Numbered from the stretch's first letter, positions 21,820 through 33,300 are shown. The stretch: DNA of 64,000 nt from Veillonella nakazawae (GCF_013393365.1 NZ_AP022321.1:1360001-1424000); one strand, 5' to 3'. Made by a program: numbers and translations. The notes: generated from the sequence alone by a model not told the origin.

Positions 21820-23145
21820 ATGAATACCAAACAATATGACCTTATCGTTCTAGGTTTCGGCAAAGCCGGTAAAACATTAGCCGCTAAATTTGGCTCTATG
21901 GGCAAATCTGTAGCTATGATTGAAGAAAACCCACTAATGTATGGTGGCACATGTATTAATATTGCATGTATCCCAACTAAAACGATGATTATAGCCGCAT
22001 CAAAAGGCTTATCTTACGATCAAGTATTAAACCAACGCGAGGTAGTTACATCTCGTTTACGCAATAAAAACTTCGCTATGTTAGACACTAATGAACATGT
22101 CGATGTATATACTGGACATGGTGAATTCATTAGTAATAAAGAAATCGCCATTACAGCTGGGGAAGATAAAATCATCTTATCTGGTGAAACAATTATTATT
22201 AACACTGGTGCTGTAGCGATTAAGCCTAACATTGATGGCATCGACACAGCAACAGGCTTCTATAATAGCACAGAAATCCAACAATTATCCCCTCAACCCA
22301 GTACTCTAGGTGTCATCGGCGCGGGCCCTATCGGCCTTGAATTTGCCAGCCTATATGCTAAACTAGGTGCAAAGGTAACAGTATTTAATATTGAATCTGG
22401 TATCTTAAAACGCGAGGAACCTATCGTACAAGAATTAGCTAATGAGTACTTGACTGAGCAAGGTATTACTATTCTTAACGATGTAACATTAAACTCTGTA
22501 TCTAATGATGGCAACAAACCTGTTATTACTGCAAATGGTCAAAACTATACATTTGATGCCGTTTTATATGCTACAGGTCGCAAACCAAATACAGCTAACA
22601 TCGGTTTAGAAAATACGGATATTACTACTAACGAACGCGGCGCTATCATAGTGAATGATACATGTGAAAGCTCCGTTCCTGGCGTATATGCAGTAGGAGA
22701 TGTAAACGGTGGTCCTCAATTTACGTATATTTCTCTCGATGACTTCCGCATTGTATTTGGTGCTCTTACAGGTAATGGCCAATACACATTAAAAGATCGC
22801 AAAAATATTCCTTATACAACATTCTTAACACCTCCACTGGCTCGTGTAGGTCTCACAGAAGAAGATGCTATCAACAAAGGATATACAGTTAAAACTAAAG
22901 AAATGCTCGTAGCTACCATGCCAAGAGCTCATGTAAACGACTATTTAAAAGGTGCTTTTAAAATTGTAGTAAATGCAGAAAACAATTTAATCCTTGGTGC
23001 TACACTTTATTCTCAAGGTGCTGAAGAGTTGATTAACCTCATTAAAATGGCTATGGACAACAACATTCCATATACATATTTCAAAAACCAAATCTTCACA
23101 CATCCTACAATGGCAGAAAATTTAAATGATCTCTGTAATTTCTAG
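21820..23145 (+). CDS. FAD-dependent pyridine nucleotide-disulfide oxidoreductase (RclA/YkgC-like)
   Basis: The 441-residue flavoprotein has an N-terminal FAD-binding loop (VLGFGKAG), the redox-active pair Cys45/Cys50 in GGTCINIACIPTK, a second NAD(P) loop (GVIGAGPIGLEFASLYAKLG) and the C-terminal dimerisation domain with the HPT...E motif supplying the catalytic His. It belongs to the group that includes RclA and mercuric reductase, but lacks extra N-terminal metal-binding domains. Substrate is unknown; a role in oxidant or metal stress is inferred. AGGAGGT precedes the ATG. It is one of three plus-strand genes and is monocistronic, with its own terminator. Confidence 0.85.
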   Translation: MNTKQYDLIVLGFGKAGKTLAAKFGSMGKSVAMIEENPLMYGGTCINIACIPTKTMIIAASKGLSYDQVLNQREVVTSRLRNKNFAMLDTNEHVDVYTGHGEFISNKEIAITAGEDKIILSGETIIINTGAVAIKPNIDGIDTATGFYNSTEIQQLSPQPSTLGVIGAGPIGLEFASLYAKLGAKVTVFNIESGILKREEPIVQELANEYLTEQGITILNDVTLNSVSNDGNKPVITANGQNYTFDAVLYATGRKPNTANIGLENTDITTNERGAIIVNDTCESSVPGVYAVGDVNGGPQFTYISLDDFRIVFGALTGNGQYTLKDRKNIPYTTFLTPPLARVGLTEEDAINKGYTVKTKEMLVATMPRAHVNDYLKGAFKIVVNAENNLILGATLYSQGAEELINLIKMAMDNNIPYTYFKNQIFTHPTMAENLNDLCNF

Positions 23146-23181
23146 GTAAGAATAGTAACTACATAATCTAATATAATAAAC

Positions 23182-23232
23182 AAAAGAGTCTCCCATAACT
23201 GGAATAGATAAGTTACGGGAGACTCTTTTATT
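23182..23232 (+). terminator. Rho-independent terminator, oxidoreductase / ECF gene convergence
   Basis: A stem of about 19 bp with one mismatch (AAAAGAGTCTCCC... / ...GGGAGACTCTTTT) is flanked by T-rich sequence on both strands, so it can end both the plus-strand oxidoreductase and the minus-strand ECF gene. Confidence 0.85.
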
Positions 23233-23271
23233 TATGCCTAATGATCAATTTTGGATTATTAGTTAATATAT

Positions 23272-23799
23272 TTAGTTCTTTGTAAATAATCTACGAACTA
23301 CTGATTGCAATTTAGGTGTCAATACGATAGCCACCACAATACCTGCAGCACTTGTAATCAAGGAGTATTGAATTTTGCTAGCTGCTACGGCTGCACTTTC
23401 AAGAACAAACCACCATGCTAAGAAATAGCCAAATGCAGTCCAAATTGTACCAATAATAAGAGCAATCAAAATACGTGTAAAGGTTGCTGTCGGTTTTGTA
23501 ATGGATGGTGGCAAGTAACCTGCTGTCATACCACCTACAATAAGACCTGCAATACCTTTAATAAAGAAAGAGAATACAATGTATTGCGTATGTCCACCAA
23601 AAAGATCAAATAATGCGGAACCAATAGCCGCACCTAAACCACCATATAAACCGCCAAAAAGAATGGATGATGTAAATAATGCAGCAGATCCTAAGTGAAC
23701 CATGGCCCCACCCGGTATTTCGATGCGAATCGTTGTTGCTACTGCACATAAGGCAGCAATAAATCCGATATATACAATATCACGCGTCTTTAATTTCAT
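23272..23799 (-). CDS. ECF transporter S component, unknown vitamin substrate
   Basis: The 175-residue, very hydrophobic protein (five or six helices) has a typical start TRDIVYIGFIAALCAVATTIRI and the segments GAMVHLGSAALFTSSILFGGLYGGLGAAIGSALFDLFGG. These fit S-components of energy-coupling factor transporters, which bind a vitamin and share the EcfA/EcfT module. No EcfA or EcfT gene is in the window and no riboswitch was seen in front of the gene, so the substrate cannot be assigned. It lies alone between two terminators. Confidence 0.8.
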   Translation of the reverse strand: MKLKTRDIVYIGFIAALCAVATTIRIEIPGGAMVHLGSAALFTSSILFGGLYGGLGAAIGSALFDLFGGHTQYIVFSFFIKGIAGLIVGGMTAGYLPPSITKPTATFTRILIALIIGTIWTAFGYFLAWWFVLESAAVAASKIQYSLITSAAGIVVAIVLTPKLQSVVRRLFTKN

Positions 23800-23900
23800 A
23801 ATCTAGCTCCTCTCTTTTAGCTGAATAACTATATTTAGTATAACAAATCTCAACCAGTCTAAAAACACTAATTTCATAGGAATTAAATATATAGCCAGAT

Positions 23901-23937
23901 TTAAAATAAAGCACCTATACCATGGTATAGGTGCTTT
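23901..23937 (-). terminator. Rho-independent terminator after copA
   Basis: A perfect palindrome with arms AAAGCACCTATAC and GTATAGGTGCTTT lies at 23908-23937. On the minus strand it is followed by a T-rich run. Confidence 0.88.
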
Positions 23938-23992
23938 ATAAACTTAAATCAACGCTATCACATATTATATGTTATAAGATATAATCTAAAAA

Positions 23993-26167
23993 TTAAATCT
24001 TAGCTCGTTTTAAACGTAAAGAGTTACTTACAACGGTTACAGAGCTAAATGCCATTGCTGTACCTGCAATCATAGGATTTAATGCGCCGACAGCAGCCAA
24101 TGGAATACCAATGCAGTTAAAGATCAATGCCCAGAATAGATTTTGTTTAATATTAGTCATAGTCTTACGGCTGAGGCGTACTGCTTGTACTAGTGTGTGT
24201 AAATCATTTCTTACAAGAACGATATCTGCTGCTTCTACAGCAATATCTGTACCACTACCGATAGCAAAACCAATATCTGCAGTTACAAGAGCTGGTGCAT
24301 CATTGATACCATCACCAACCATGCCCACTACGAGACCTTTATCTTGTAACTCTTTTACTTTGCTAGCTTTATCTTGAGGCAACACTTCTGCAATAACGTG
24401 AGTAATACCTGCTTGTTTAGCAATATATTGAGCTGTACGGCGATTATCACCGGTAAGCATCCACACATCGATACCTTGAGACTGTAATTCTTTTACCACC
24501 TCAATAGTTTCTGGACGCAATTCATCCTCTACAGCCCATAATGCACTGATGACACCATCTACAGCGAGAACAGACACGGAAGCACCTTGTTCTTCATAGT
24601 GTAGAATATCATCTTGGACGGCACTTAGATCATAACCTAATTCAGACATCCAACGGCTATGACCAAGTTGTACAGACACGCCTTGATAAGCGCCTTGCAA
24701 ACCTTTACCAGGCACATCACCGAAGCTTTCTAGTTCTACAGCTTTACCTTTATAACCATGATCTTCGCCATAATAAACCATGGCCTTTGCAATTGGATGC
24801 GATGTACCACTTTCAAGGGCCATCATAAGGGACATATTTATACTTTCATCACCATTATAATTTTTGAAAGCCGTTACATCGAGAACACCTTGCGTAAGAG
24901 TGCCAGTTTTATCCATAACGATGGCATCAAGTTTACCAGCTTTTTCAAGATATTCCGCACTCTTGATGAGAACACCATGCTCCGCACCTAAGCCAGAGCC
25001 TACCATAATAGATGTTGGTGTAGCGAGACCAAGCGCACAAGGACAAGCGATAACAAGCACTGCTGTAGCATTAATGAGAGCTACATTAACAGAATCGCCT
25101 ACAATAAAATACCATACAAGGCCAGTCAATACAGCGAGGCCAATAACGATAGGCACGAAGTATTGAGCTACGATATCTGCAATACGTTGAATACTTGCTT
25201 TAGAGGTTTGAGCTTCCTCTACGACTTTAATGATTTGAGAGAGCATTGTATCGGAGCCGATACGTTTTGCTTCCATTGTGAAAGCACCGCTCAAGTTAAT
25301 AGTCGCCCCAATTACCTCGGAGCCTACTTGTTTTTCTACAGGCAAGCTTTCACCGGTAAGCATAGCTTCATCTACAGTAGAATAGCCTTCAGTAATAGTA
25401 CCATCGACTGGAATTTTTTCACCTGCACGAACTTGTAAGATATCACCTGCTACAACCTTAGATGTAGGAATATCTACGAACTCACCATCACGCAATACAT
25501 GAGCTGTTGCTGGTTGCAAGGCAATCAATTTTTGAAGTGCTTCAGAGGTACGCCCCTTAGCAATTTCTTCTAAAAGTTTGCCAAGAAGAATGAATGTAAT
25601 GAGCCAAGCTGAGGTTTCAAAGTAAATGCCATGAGGCCCAAGTTCTGGATGGAACTGCCAATTATAAATACTGAATAGATAGGCAACAGTCGTACCCATT
25701 ACAACGAGAACATCCATGGTAAGGGCGCCATTCTTTACCGCACTCCACGCACTCTTATAGAACATAAGGCCAGGGCCGAACTGAGCAATGGTAGCAAGAA
25801 TGAACTCTACCCATACTGGCAAGGCTTGAATGCCAAAACGATGTAATGTCATGTTAATCATCATCGGTACGGCCATACAAGCAGCAATGATAAGACGCGT
25901 AATATGAGGTTTTAAATTAACCTTTTCTATTTCTTGCTTCGTTTCATCTGCTTCCGTAGCACCGAAACCAATATTCGTAATGGCATCGATAATTTGTTGT
26001 GGCTCTACAGTAGAGCTATCTTTGTATTCTACACTCCCCTTTCGAGTGAGTAGATTAACCTTTACAGATTCTACGCCATCGATCTTAGAAACGACGTTTT
26101 CAACGCGCTTTACACAAGCAGCACAGTGCATACCTGTAATATCAAACTCTTGTTTCTTCTTGCTCAT
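23993..26167 (-). CDS. copA: Copper-translocating P1B-type ATPase
   Basis: About 724 residues from the ATG at 26167; the frame extends upstream to a TTG at 26197. One heavy-metal-associated domain with the GMHCAAC metal site lies near residues 12-18. The core has the intramembrane CPC motif (IACPCALG), the phosphorylation site DKTGT, the [10 protein letters not shown] (HP) nucleotide-binding motif and [10 protein letters not shown]. The CPC motif and HMA domain indicate Cu(I) export from the cytosol. No copper regulator or chaperone gene is adjacent. Confidence 0.92.
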   Translation of the reverse strand: MSKKKQEFDITGMHCAACVKRVENVVSKIDGVESVKVNLLTRKGSVEYKDSSTVEPQQIIDAITNIGFGATEADETKQEIEKVNLKPHITRLIIAACMAVPMMINMTLHRFGIQALPVWVEFILATIAQFGPGLMFYKSAWSAVKNGALTMDVLVVMGTTVAYLFSIYNWQFHPELGPHGIYFETSAWLITFILLGKLLEEIAKGRTSEALQKLIALQPATAHVLRDGEFVDIPTSKVVAGDILQVRAGEKIPVDGTITEGYSTVDEAMLTGESLPVEKQVGSEVIGATINLSGAFTMEAKRIGSDTMLSQIIKVVEEAQTSKASIQRIADIVAQYFVPIVIGLAVLTGLVWYFIVGDSVNVALINATAVLVIACPCALGLATPTSIMVGSGLGAEHGVLIKSAEYLEKAGKLDAIVMDKTGTLTQGVLDVTAFKNYNGDESINMSLMMALESGTSHPIAKAMVYYGEDHGYKGKAVELESFGDVPGKGLQGAYQGVSVQLGHSRWMSELGYDLSAVQDDILHYEEQGASVSVLAVDGVISALWAVEDELRPETIEVVKELQSQGIDVWMLTGDNRRTAQYIAKQAGITHVIAEVLPQDKASKVKELQDKGLVVGMVGDGINDAPALVTADIGFAIGSGTDIAVEAADIVLVRNDLHTLVQAVRLSRKTMTNIKQNLFWALIFNCIGIPLAAVGALNPMIAGTAMAFSSVTVVSNSLRLKRAKI

Positions 26168-26504
26168 AGTATCACTTCTTTCTAACATAATCTTCAAAGA
26201 TATATGTTCCTATATATCTATATAAGTCAGAAACTTATAGTAGATATATCATACATCGCTAACAGAATACTTTATAAACACGTATCATTTAATATATGAA
26301 CACTTTTACATGAGTATTCATTCATAGGTCTATAATCAATAATAACATAAATTATCATTACGTCAATATCCTACCAAATCTAGAGGACTATTCCTTTTTT
26401 ATAGGGGATTTAACATCTCCCCACCTATACACAACATTCATAAATAGATTATAATAAAGTGATGATGAATAAACATAAACTTTGATTCCAAAGGAGGTGA
26501 AACT
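26168..26504. other. Divergent intergenic region copA / yigZ
   Basis: About 340 bp of AT-rich sequence between the copA and yigZ starts. On the plus strand TATAAT at 26450-26455, with TATACA 18 bp upstream, is a weak candidate promoter for yigZ, and AAAGGAGGTGAAACT is a strong ribosome binding site. I found no clear palindromic copper-regulator operator. Confidence 0.4.
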
Positions 26505-27158
26505 ATGTGTGAATCAATAAGCCCTATAGTAGAATTCACTTCGGTAGCGAAGGAGTTTCGCCACGAATATGTTGTGGAGAAATCGCGTTTTATCACAACA
26601 ATATATCCTTGTTCTACAGAAGAGGAGGCGCAGGCTTTTATTAACCGCATCAACAAAGAATTTTGGGATGCCCGCCACAACTGTACGGCCTTTGCATTAG
26701 GACCAAAGCAAGAGCAACAACGCTCTTCTGACAATGGTGAGCCTTCTGGTACCGCTGGTAAACCTATGTTAGAAGTACTCAAAAAAACAGGTATTACCAA
26801 TGTAGCCGTCGTAGTAACGCGCTATTTTGGAGGTATTAAGCTAGGCGCAGGTGGTTTGATTCGTGCATATTCACACTCCGTTGCAGAAACTTTACGTCTT
26901 GCCCCTAAAGAACTACACACAACACGAACTCAGTTGCAGGCTACCATCGACTATTCCTTGTATGGGGCTATAGAAAGATATGTGCAAGATCAAAAACTAC
27001 ATTATGAAGCAAGTTTTGGCGAACATGTAGATATTACTATCTTAGTACCTCCTACTGATGTAGAGCGCATACAAAAAGAGCTCCAAGACATGAGTCATGG
27101 AGCTGCTACTTGTACTATATTAGATTCTATTGAAGTGGTGCTACCGCTAGAACAATAA
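26505..27158 (+). CDS. yigZ: YigZ/IMPACT family protein
   Basis: The 217 residues show VEKSRFITTIYPCSTEEEAQAFI and WDARHNCTAFALG at the N-terminus and TRYFGGIKLGAGGLIRAYSHSV in the centre, the family hallmarks, followed by a small C-terminal ferredoxin-like domain. The family is related to eukaryotic IMPACT; its bacterial function is unclear. It is transcribed divergently from copA. Confidence 0.93.
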   Translation: MCESISPIVEFTSVAKEFRHEYVVEKSRFITTIYPCSTEEEAQAFINRINKEFWDARHNCTAFALGPKQEQQRSSDNGEPSGTAGKPMLEVLKKTGITNVAVVVTRYFGGIKLGAGGLIRAYSHSVAETLRLAPKELHTTRTQLQATIDYSLYGAIERYVQDQKLHYEASFGEHVDITILVPPTDVERIQKELQDMSHGAATCTILDSIEVVLPLEQ

Positions 27159-27179
27159 TCTTACTGATGAGCACATTAA

Positions 27180-27368
27180 TTAGTTATCACTATGGACTAA
27201 TCCACTTATGCCTTGACTTAGTTCGTGACGTTTTTCATTAGTCAATGGATGAGGCCATACGCGTTCTAGTTGTTTTTTACGACTAAGACCTGTATTATGT
27301 GCAGTCATTAATCTACGTGCTTCCCAATTACGAATTGCTTTACCTAATGTTCTTTTTACTACGCCCAT
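27180..27368 (-). CDS. Small basic protein of unknown function
   Basis: I do not recognise this 62-residue protein. It starts MGVVKRTLGKAIRNWEARRLM and is basic, with no signal peptide or membrane segment, and could be helical in its first half. The ATG at 27368 is preferred over the GTG at 27392 because GTAGGT lies 6 nt before it. It is convergent with yigZ (21 bp gap) and divergent from the LysR gene. Its coding status is uncertain. Confidence 0.45.
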   Translation of the reverse strand: MGVVKRTLGKAIRNWEARRLMTAHNTGLSRKKQLERVWPHPLTNEKRHELSQGISGLVHSDN

Positions 27369-27563
27369 GATAGTACCTACTTTCTTAATCACTATATTAT
27401 ATAAAAATTTGTGATAAGGATAGAAAGTTTATTTCAAACACATTATTCTTTCTCTTTCCTTGATAACTATAGTATATATACCATTTTATTAAATGTGAAA
27501 TTACTATTACTCAGTTCGTTATAAATTTTATTTATCTTATTTTGTGTATAATAGGGAGATTCT

Positions 27564-28454
27564 ATGGATACATCTTACTACCACAATTTTATTACCCTCG
27601 TTCAAACGGGCAATATGACACAGGCCGCAGAGATTCTTCATATTACACAACCAGCTTTAAGTAAACAATTAAAATATTTAGAAGCTGAATTTGGGGCTCA
27701 ACTCATCAATATCAAGCGCGGTCAACGAGGATCGAACTTACAACTTACTGATGCAGGTAAAATCTTCTACGAAAAAGCCCAACAACTATGTTCTATTGAA
27801 GAATCTACGTATAATGCGGTACAGCAGTTAAATTCACGCATTGAAGGTACGTTGAGAATCGCAACCTCTGCATCTCGTTCCACACCAATTGTACAACAAT
27901 ATTTACCAGCCTTTTCCATGAAATATCCATCAGTTCACTTTGAAATCTATGAAGGACTGATGACGAATGTAGTTAATCAACTGATTAATGGTAATGCTGA
28001 GTTAGGAATTGCTAATATCCAAATGGTAGACACTGACAAATTTGATATTCTTCTCACACAAGAAGAACACCTATATGCTATCTTCCGTCGTGATGTATTC
28101 TGGATAGACCGCGAACATGATACAATCACTTGGGATGATATCAAAAAATGCCCATTATCCCTCTCCGGCGGCTCTGTGCGAATGATTATGCAATCTAGCT
28201 TGACAGATATGGACCAACTCAATGCCGTTGCTATCACTACAACTAAGAGTTCTGCCATCGAATGGGCATCTTCTGGTAGAACTGTCTCTTTAGTTCCTAT
28301 GGATGGTAAAGAGCTTGTTAACCATCGTAAAATGGCCCGCATTAAATTACCAGAATTCTCTGGAGATTTCAAAAAAGCATTTATTACCCTCAAAGGACAT
28401 GCTTTATCTCCGGTAGCACAGCAATTTATTGATTTCTATAAAGCTTATGTATAA
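27564..28454 (+). CDS. LysR-family transcriptional regulator
   Basis: The 296 residues have the typical LysR N-terminal winged helix-turn-helix (FITLVQTGNMTQAAEILHITQPALSKQLKYLEAEFG) and a C-terminal periplasmic-binding-like co-inducer domain starting near residue 90 (GTLRIATSASRSTPIVQQYLP). AGGGAGATTCT precedes the ATG. It usually controls a divergent neighbour; here the divergent gene is the 62-residue ORF, so the target is not obvious. Confidence 0.9.
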   Translation: MDTSYYHNFITLVQTGNMTQAAEILHITQPALSKQLKYLEAEFGAQLINIKRGQRGSNLQLTDAGKIFYEKAQQLCSIEESTYNAVQQLNSRIEGTLRIATSASRSTPIVQQYLPAFSMKYPSVHFEIYEGLMTNVVNQLINGNAELGIANIQMVDTDKFDILLTQEEHLYAIFRRDVFWIDREHDTITWDDIKKCPLSLSGGSVRMIMQSSLTDMDQLNAVAITTTKSSAIEWASSGRTVSLVPMDGKELVNHRKMARIKLPEFSGDFKKAFITLKGHALSPVAQQFIDFYKAYV

Positions 28455-28540
28455 TTAAAGTTCTACATATGATTACTATTATGATATCAACAGTTTCCAC
28501 GATTGGTACCTACCCTATGTTAGATACCAATACAATACAT

Positions 28541-28582
28541 AAGAAAAGACCTAGTACACTATGTACTAGGTCTTTTCTTTGT
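28541..28582. terminator. Bidirectional terminator between LysR gene and pyrD
   Basis: A perfect 17-bp stem (arms AAGAAAAGACCTAGTAC / GTACTAGGTCTTTTCTT) has a 5-nt loop. T-rich ends on both strands let it stop the LysR transcript and the oncoming pyr operon. Confidence 0.85.
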
Positions 28583-28662
28583 CATCTTAATATGTATGGT
28601 AAGCCATCTTAAGCTGCACAAGTAAACTTTTAGTCGTTACATTTACTAGATACAAACTATTA

Positions 28663-29613
28663 CTACCCTTGATGCACAGCACCTACTATATCAGTAATAC
28701 TGTTTAGATTATATTGTTCCACATAATCGCCCATTTCACGAGCAATACGAGAAATCGCCGTGGGATCTACCATTGTAGCAACCCCAACTTGGACTGCTTG
28801 TGCACCAGCCATCATAAATTCAACAGCATCAGTGCCTGTCATAATCCCACCAAGGCCCATAATAGGAATATTAACCCCTTTATATACTTGGTGCACCATG
28901 CGAAGTGCAACCGGTTTAACAGCTGGCCCAGATAAACCACCATAAATATTACCCAATACAGGTTTACGACGATGGATATCGATAGCCATACCAAGAATGG
29001 TATTAATGAGACTGACACCATCGCCGCCACCAGCTTCTACAGCCTTTGCGATTTCCACAATATCCGTAACATTTGGTGAAAGTTTTACAATAACAGGCTT
29101 ATCTGTTACTTTACGAACCGCTTTTGTTACCTGTTCTACTACCTTTGGATCTATACCAAAAGCCATGCCTTCACAGGCAACATTTGGGCAAGATACATTA
29201 ACTTCAAGGCCTGCAATACCATCTACAGATAGTGTTTCTGCCATCCACGCAAATTCCTCTACCGTACCAGCAGACATATTTGCTAGCAATGGTACATCAT
29301 ATTTCTTGAGGTCTGGCAAAATATCTGTAACAAAATGTTCTGCCCCTGGATTTTCAAGTCCAATACAGTTTAATACACCAGATGGTGTTTCTGCAATACG
29401 AGTTCCTGGATTACCATGACGACCTTTAGGCGTTAATCCTTTTATAGAAATAGCACCTACTTCATTACTAAGGTCTAAATAACCAGCATACTCAGGGCCA
29501 TTACCAAAGGTACCAGATGCAGCGATAATAGGATTTTTCATCTTAATCCCACAATAATCTACAGCAAGCTTTGGATTAGGTGTAACGGTGTTATTTAAAT
29601 CGCGTTCACTCAT
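28663..29613 (-). CDS. pyrD: Dihydroorotate dehydrogenase, catalytic subunit (type 1B)
   Basis: The protein oxidises dihydroorotate to orotate with FMN, passing electrons through PyrK to NAD. The 316 residues contain MKNPIIAASGTFG, NCIGLENPG, the active-site segment LEVNVSCPNVACEGMAFG (Cys as base, as in type 1B enzymes) and the C-terminal phosphate-binding loops GLGGIMTG and QVGVATMVDP. It overlaps the pyrK stop by 1 bp and ends the pyr operon. Confidence 0.96.
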   Translation of the reverse strand: MSERDLNNTVTPNPKLAVDYCGIKMKNPIIAASGTFGNGPEYAGYLDLSNEVGAISIKGLTPKGRHGNPGTRIAETPSGVLNCIGLENPGAEHFVTDILPDLKKYDVPLLANMSAGTVEEFAWMAETLSVDGIAGLEVNVSCPNVACEGMAFGIDPKVVEQVTKAVRKVTDKPVIVKLSPNVTDIVEIAKAVEAGGGDGVSLINTILGMAIDIHRRKPVLGNIYGGLSGPAVKPVALRMVHQVYKGVNIPIMGLGGIMTGTDAVEFMMAGAQAVQVGVATMVDPTAISRIAREMGDYVEQYNLNSITDIVGAVHQG

Positions 29614-30380
29614 TAAAAGAACACCTCCTCAGCTGGGAATACAGGACCATCTTTACAAACTTTATAACGTTTGCCACCGGCACCATCACAAGCGCAACCT
29701 AAGCAACCGCCTGTACCACATCCCATGCGTTCTTCAAGAGATACTTGGCATGGTACATTGAGCTCTTTAGCAACTTTTGCCACACCCTTCATCATCGGTG
29801 TAGGACCACAAGTCATAACAGATGTGAACGTATTAGCGTTAATAAGTTCTGGCATGATCGCTGTAGGGAAACCTTTTGTACCTACGCTACCATCATCAGT
29901 AGTGATATGTACCTCTACAGGCGTATCTTTGAATAAGTCTGCCCAGAAGGTTTCACTTTCATTTCTAAAGCCCAAAATAACTTGTGCTTCTTCACCGTTT
30001 TGCAAGTGAGACGCGATGCATAGCATCGGTGCAATACCAACACCACCACCAACAAGTAGCATATTATTAGATGTTACAAATGGTTCACCCAAAGGTCCTA
30101 AACAATCTAATGTATCACCAGGCACGAGACGTGTCATAATTTCAGTCCCCTTGCCTACGACGCGATACAAAAGGGTAATAGTCCCCTTTTGTACATCGAA
30201 TCCAGCATAGCTAATAGGGCGACGCAATAATGGCGCCGTAGAGTTCGCTACGCGAACATTACAAAACTGTCCTACCTTTGCTTCTGCTGCCTGTTTTGGT
30301 GCGTGAATATCCATAATCCACACATCAGAGCCTATTTGCTCATTGCGAACGACTTCGCCCTGTTCTACATAACCACTCAT
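29613..30380 (-). CDS. pyrK: Dihydroorotate dehydrogenase electron transfer subunit
   Basis: PyrK holds FAD and a [2Fe-2S] cluster and couples PyrD to NAD. About 255 residues from the ATG at 30380, which has TTGGAG (inside the last codons of carB) 8 nt upstream; an ATG at 30398 is possible. RRPISYAG fits FAD binding, VGGGVGIAPM the NAD loop, and the C-terminal cysteines in MGCGTGGCLGCACDG and YKVCKDGP the iron-sulfur site. Confidence 0.95.
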   Translation of the reverse strand: MSGYVEQGEVVRNEQIGSDVWIMDIHAPKQAAEAKVGQFCNVRVANSTAPLLRRPISYAGFDVQKGTITLLYRVVGKGTEIMTRLVPGDTLDCLGPLGEPFVTSNNMLLVGGGVGIAPMLCIASHLQNGEEAQVILGFRNESETFWADLFKDTPVEVHITTDDGSVGTKGFPTAIMPELINANTFTSVMTCGPTPMMKGVAKVAKELNVPCQVSLEERMGCGTGGCLGCACDGAGGKRYKVCKDGPVFPAEEVFF

Positions 30381-30384
30381 GGTT

Positions 30385-33300
30385 TTACTCCAATTCAAAA
30401 TCTTGTAATGCTTCTACATTGTAGTTAGCATCATCTTTACGGTTTGCTACAACGCGCAATACTTCACGAGCTGTATCAAGACTTGTTAAGCATGGTGTAC
30501 CCATTTCTACAGCAAGACGACGCAATTGGAAGCCTTCACGTTCAGGACGTTTACCTGCCGTCAATGTATTAAGTACAAGATCGACTTTATCTTGACGAAT
30601 GTGGTCAGCACAGTTGTCATCACCTTCAGAGATTTTGTTAACTACCTTGCAGTCAATGCCATGTTCTTTGAAGTATTTACCAGTACCACCCGTTGCTTCA
30701 ATGTGATAGCCCAATTCAATAAAGCCTTTTGCTAATTGACTCGCTTCCTCTTTATCGCGATCTGCAACAGTCATAAGGATTGTACCATCTTCTGGGATAC
30801 GCATGTTAGCGCCATTGATTGCTTTAAACAAAGCTTCAGAATATGTGCGACCAATACCCATAACTTCACCAGTAGATTTCATTTCAGGTCCGAGAGCAAT
30901 TTCTACAAGGCCCATTTTGGAGAAGGAGAATACAGGTGCTTTTACAGCTACATATGGTTTATTAGGTACAAGACCGAGTGGCAAGCCCAAATCTTTTAAG
31001 CTTTCACCAAGAGCAATGCGTGTTGCATATTCTACCATATTAATGCCTGTAACCTTAGAAATGAATGGTACAGTACGACTAGAACGAGGGTTAACTTCAA
31101 TTACGTTAAGTTCACCATCAGCCACGATATATTGAATGTTAAGTACACCTTTAACATTAAGCCCTACTGCAATACGACGTGTATAGTCTACAATTTGATT
31201 AATCAATTCTTGGCTCAAATGTTGAGCAGGATAAACGGCCATGGAGTCACCAGAGTGAACACCAGCGCGTTCGATTTGTTCCATAATACCAGGAATACAT
31301 ACGTCAGTACCATCGGAAATAGCGTCAACCTCTACTTCCATACCAACCATGTAACGGTCGATAAGAACAGGATGTTCCTTGGATGCAACTACAGCTTCCT
31401 TCATGTATACATCAAGCTCTTTATCGTTGTATACGATTTCCATGGCACGACCGCCCAATACATAGGAAGGACGAACAATCAATGGATATTTCAGGTTTTT
31501 AGCTGCTGCTTGTGCTTCTTCATCAGAAGTTACAAGAGCACCTACTGGACGAGGAATACCAAGTTTTGCCAACAATTCATCAAAACGTTCACGGTCTTCC
31601 GCCATATCGATGCTATCTACGGATGTACCGAGAATTTTGACACCGCGCTTAGCCAATGGGCCCGCCAAGTTGATAGCTGTTTGACCACCAAATTGAGCGA
31701 TAACGCCAGCTGGTTTTTCTTTATCAATGATTTCCATTACATCGTCCACTGTTAATGGTTCGAAGTACAAGGAATCAGAAATATCAAAGTCAGTAGATAC
31801 TGTTTCTGGGTTATTATTGATCATAATAGATTGGTAACCCGCTTTACGAAGTGCCCAAGAGGAATGTACGGAGCAGTAGTCAAATTCTACGCCTTGACCG
31901 ATACGAATTGGACCGGAACCAAGTACTACAACGGATTTTTCACCTAGTGGTTTAACTTCGTCTTCTTGTGCATAAGCACTGTAGTAGTACGGTGTTTTAG
32001 ATTCGAATTCGGCAGCACATGTATCTACATATTTATAGGTTGGAAGAATATTCCATTCTTTACGTTTTGCACGAACATCTTCTACAGTTGTATTAGCATA
32101 ACGAGCGATAACAGAATCAGTGAAGGAATAACGTTTTGCTTTGCGCAATACTTCTTCTGTTAAACCATGTTCAACTAAAGCTTTTTCTACATTAACAATG
32201 TTTTTGATTTTCTCAATAAAGAATGTATCAATTTTTGTAATATAATGAATTTTCTCTACACTAATGCCCTTGCGAAGTGCTTCTGCTACAACATAGATAC
32301 GTTCATCATCTACTAAATGTAAACGTTCAATCAATTGTTCCATGGACTCATGAGAGATTTTCTTAAGCTCAATATGGTCTAAACCAATTTCCAAGGAACG
32401 AATTGCTTTAAGTAAGGATCCTTCCAAGGAGCGGTCGATAGCCATAACTTCGCCAGTAGCCTTCATTTGAGTGCCCAATGTACGGTCTGCCAAATTGAAT
32501 TTTTCAAATGGCCAACGTGGAAACTTAGTTACTACATAGTCCAGTGTAGGTTCGAAGCATGCTTTTGTTTCGCCAGTTACAGCATTTGTAATTTGATCCA
32601 ATGTCATGCCTACTGCAATTTTTGCAGCTACCTTCGCAATTGGATAACCAGTTGCTTTAGATGCTAATGCAGAGGAACGAGATACACGAGGGTTTACTTC
32701 GATAACGATATATTCATTGCTATTAGGATTCAAGGCGTATTGTACATTACAACCACCTTCGATTTTCAAATAACGAATGATTTCTACAGATGCAGTACGG
32801 AGCATTTGGTATTGAATATCGTTCAATGTTTGGCTTGGTGCCACAACGATGGAGTCACCAGTATGTACGCCTACAGGATCGATATTTTCCATGTTACATA
32901 CGATGATACAGTTATCTGCACTATCGCGCATTACTTCGTATTCGATTTCTTTCCAACCTGCTACAGAACGTTCTGCTAGGATTTGGTGAATTGGTGAAAG
33001 TTTCAAACCACGGCGTGTGATTTCATACATTTCATCTTCGTTATGTGCAATACCGCCACCAGTACCGCCCAATGTATATGCAGGACGGATGATAATAGGA
33101 TAACCAATGCGATTAGCAAAGGCTACAGCTTCTTCAAGATCGTTAAAGATATCGGATTCAGGTACTGGTTGATTGATTTCCTTCATCGCTTCTTTGAAGA
33201 GCTCACGGTCTTCGGCTTGTTTGATTGCTTCAAGAGTTGTACCAAGAAGTTTTACACCGTATTCTTCTAATACGCCAGCTTCAGACAATTGTACGGCCAT

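Noticed and set aside
26438..26800. Minus-strand frame of 120 residues opposite yigZ
   Set aside because: It is antisense to a well-conserved yigZ and has no recognisable features.
27547..27552. TATAAT just before the LysR gene as its promoter
   Set aside because: It directly abuts the ribosome binding site, so transcription from it would start inside or after that site; no matching -35 was seen.
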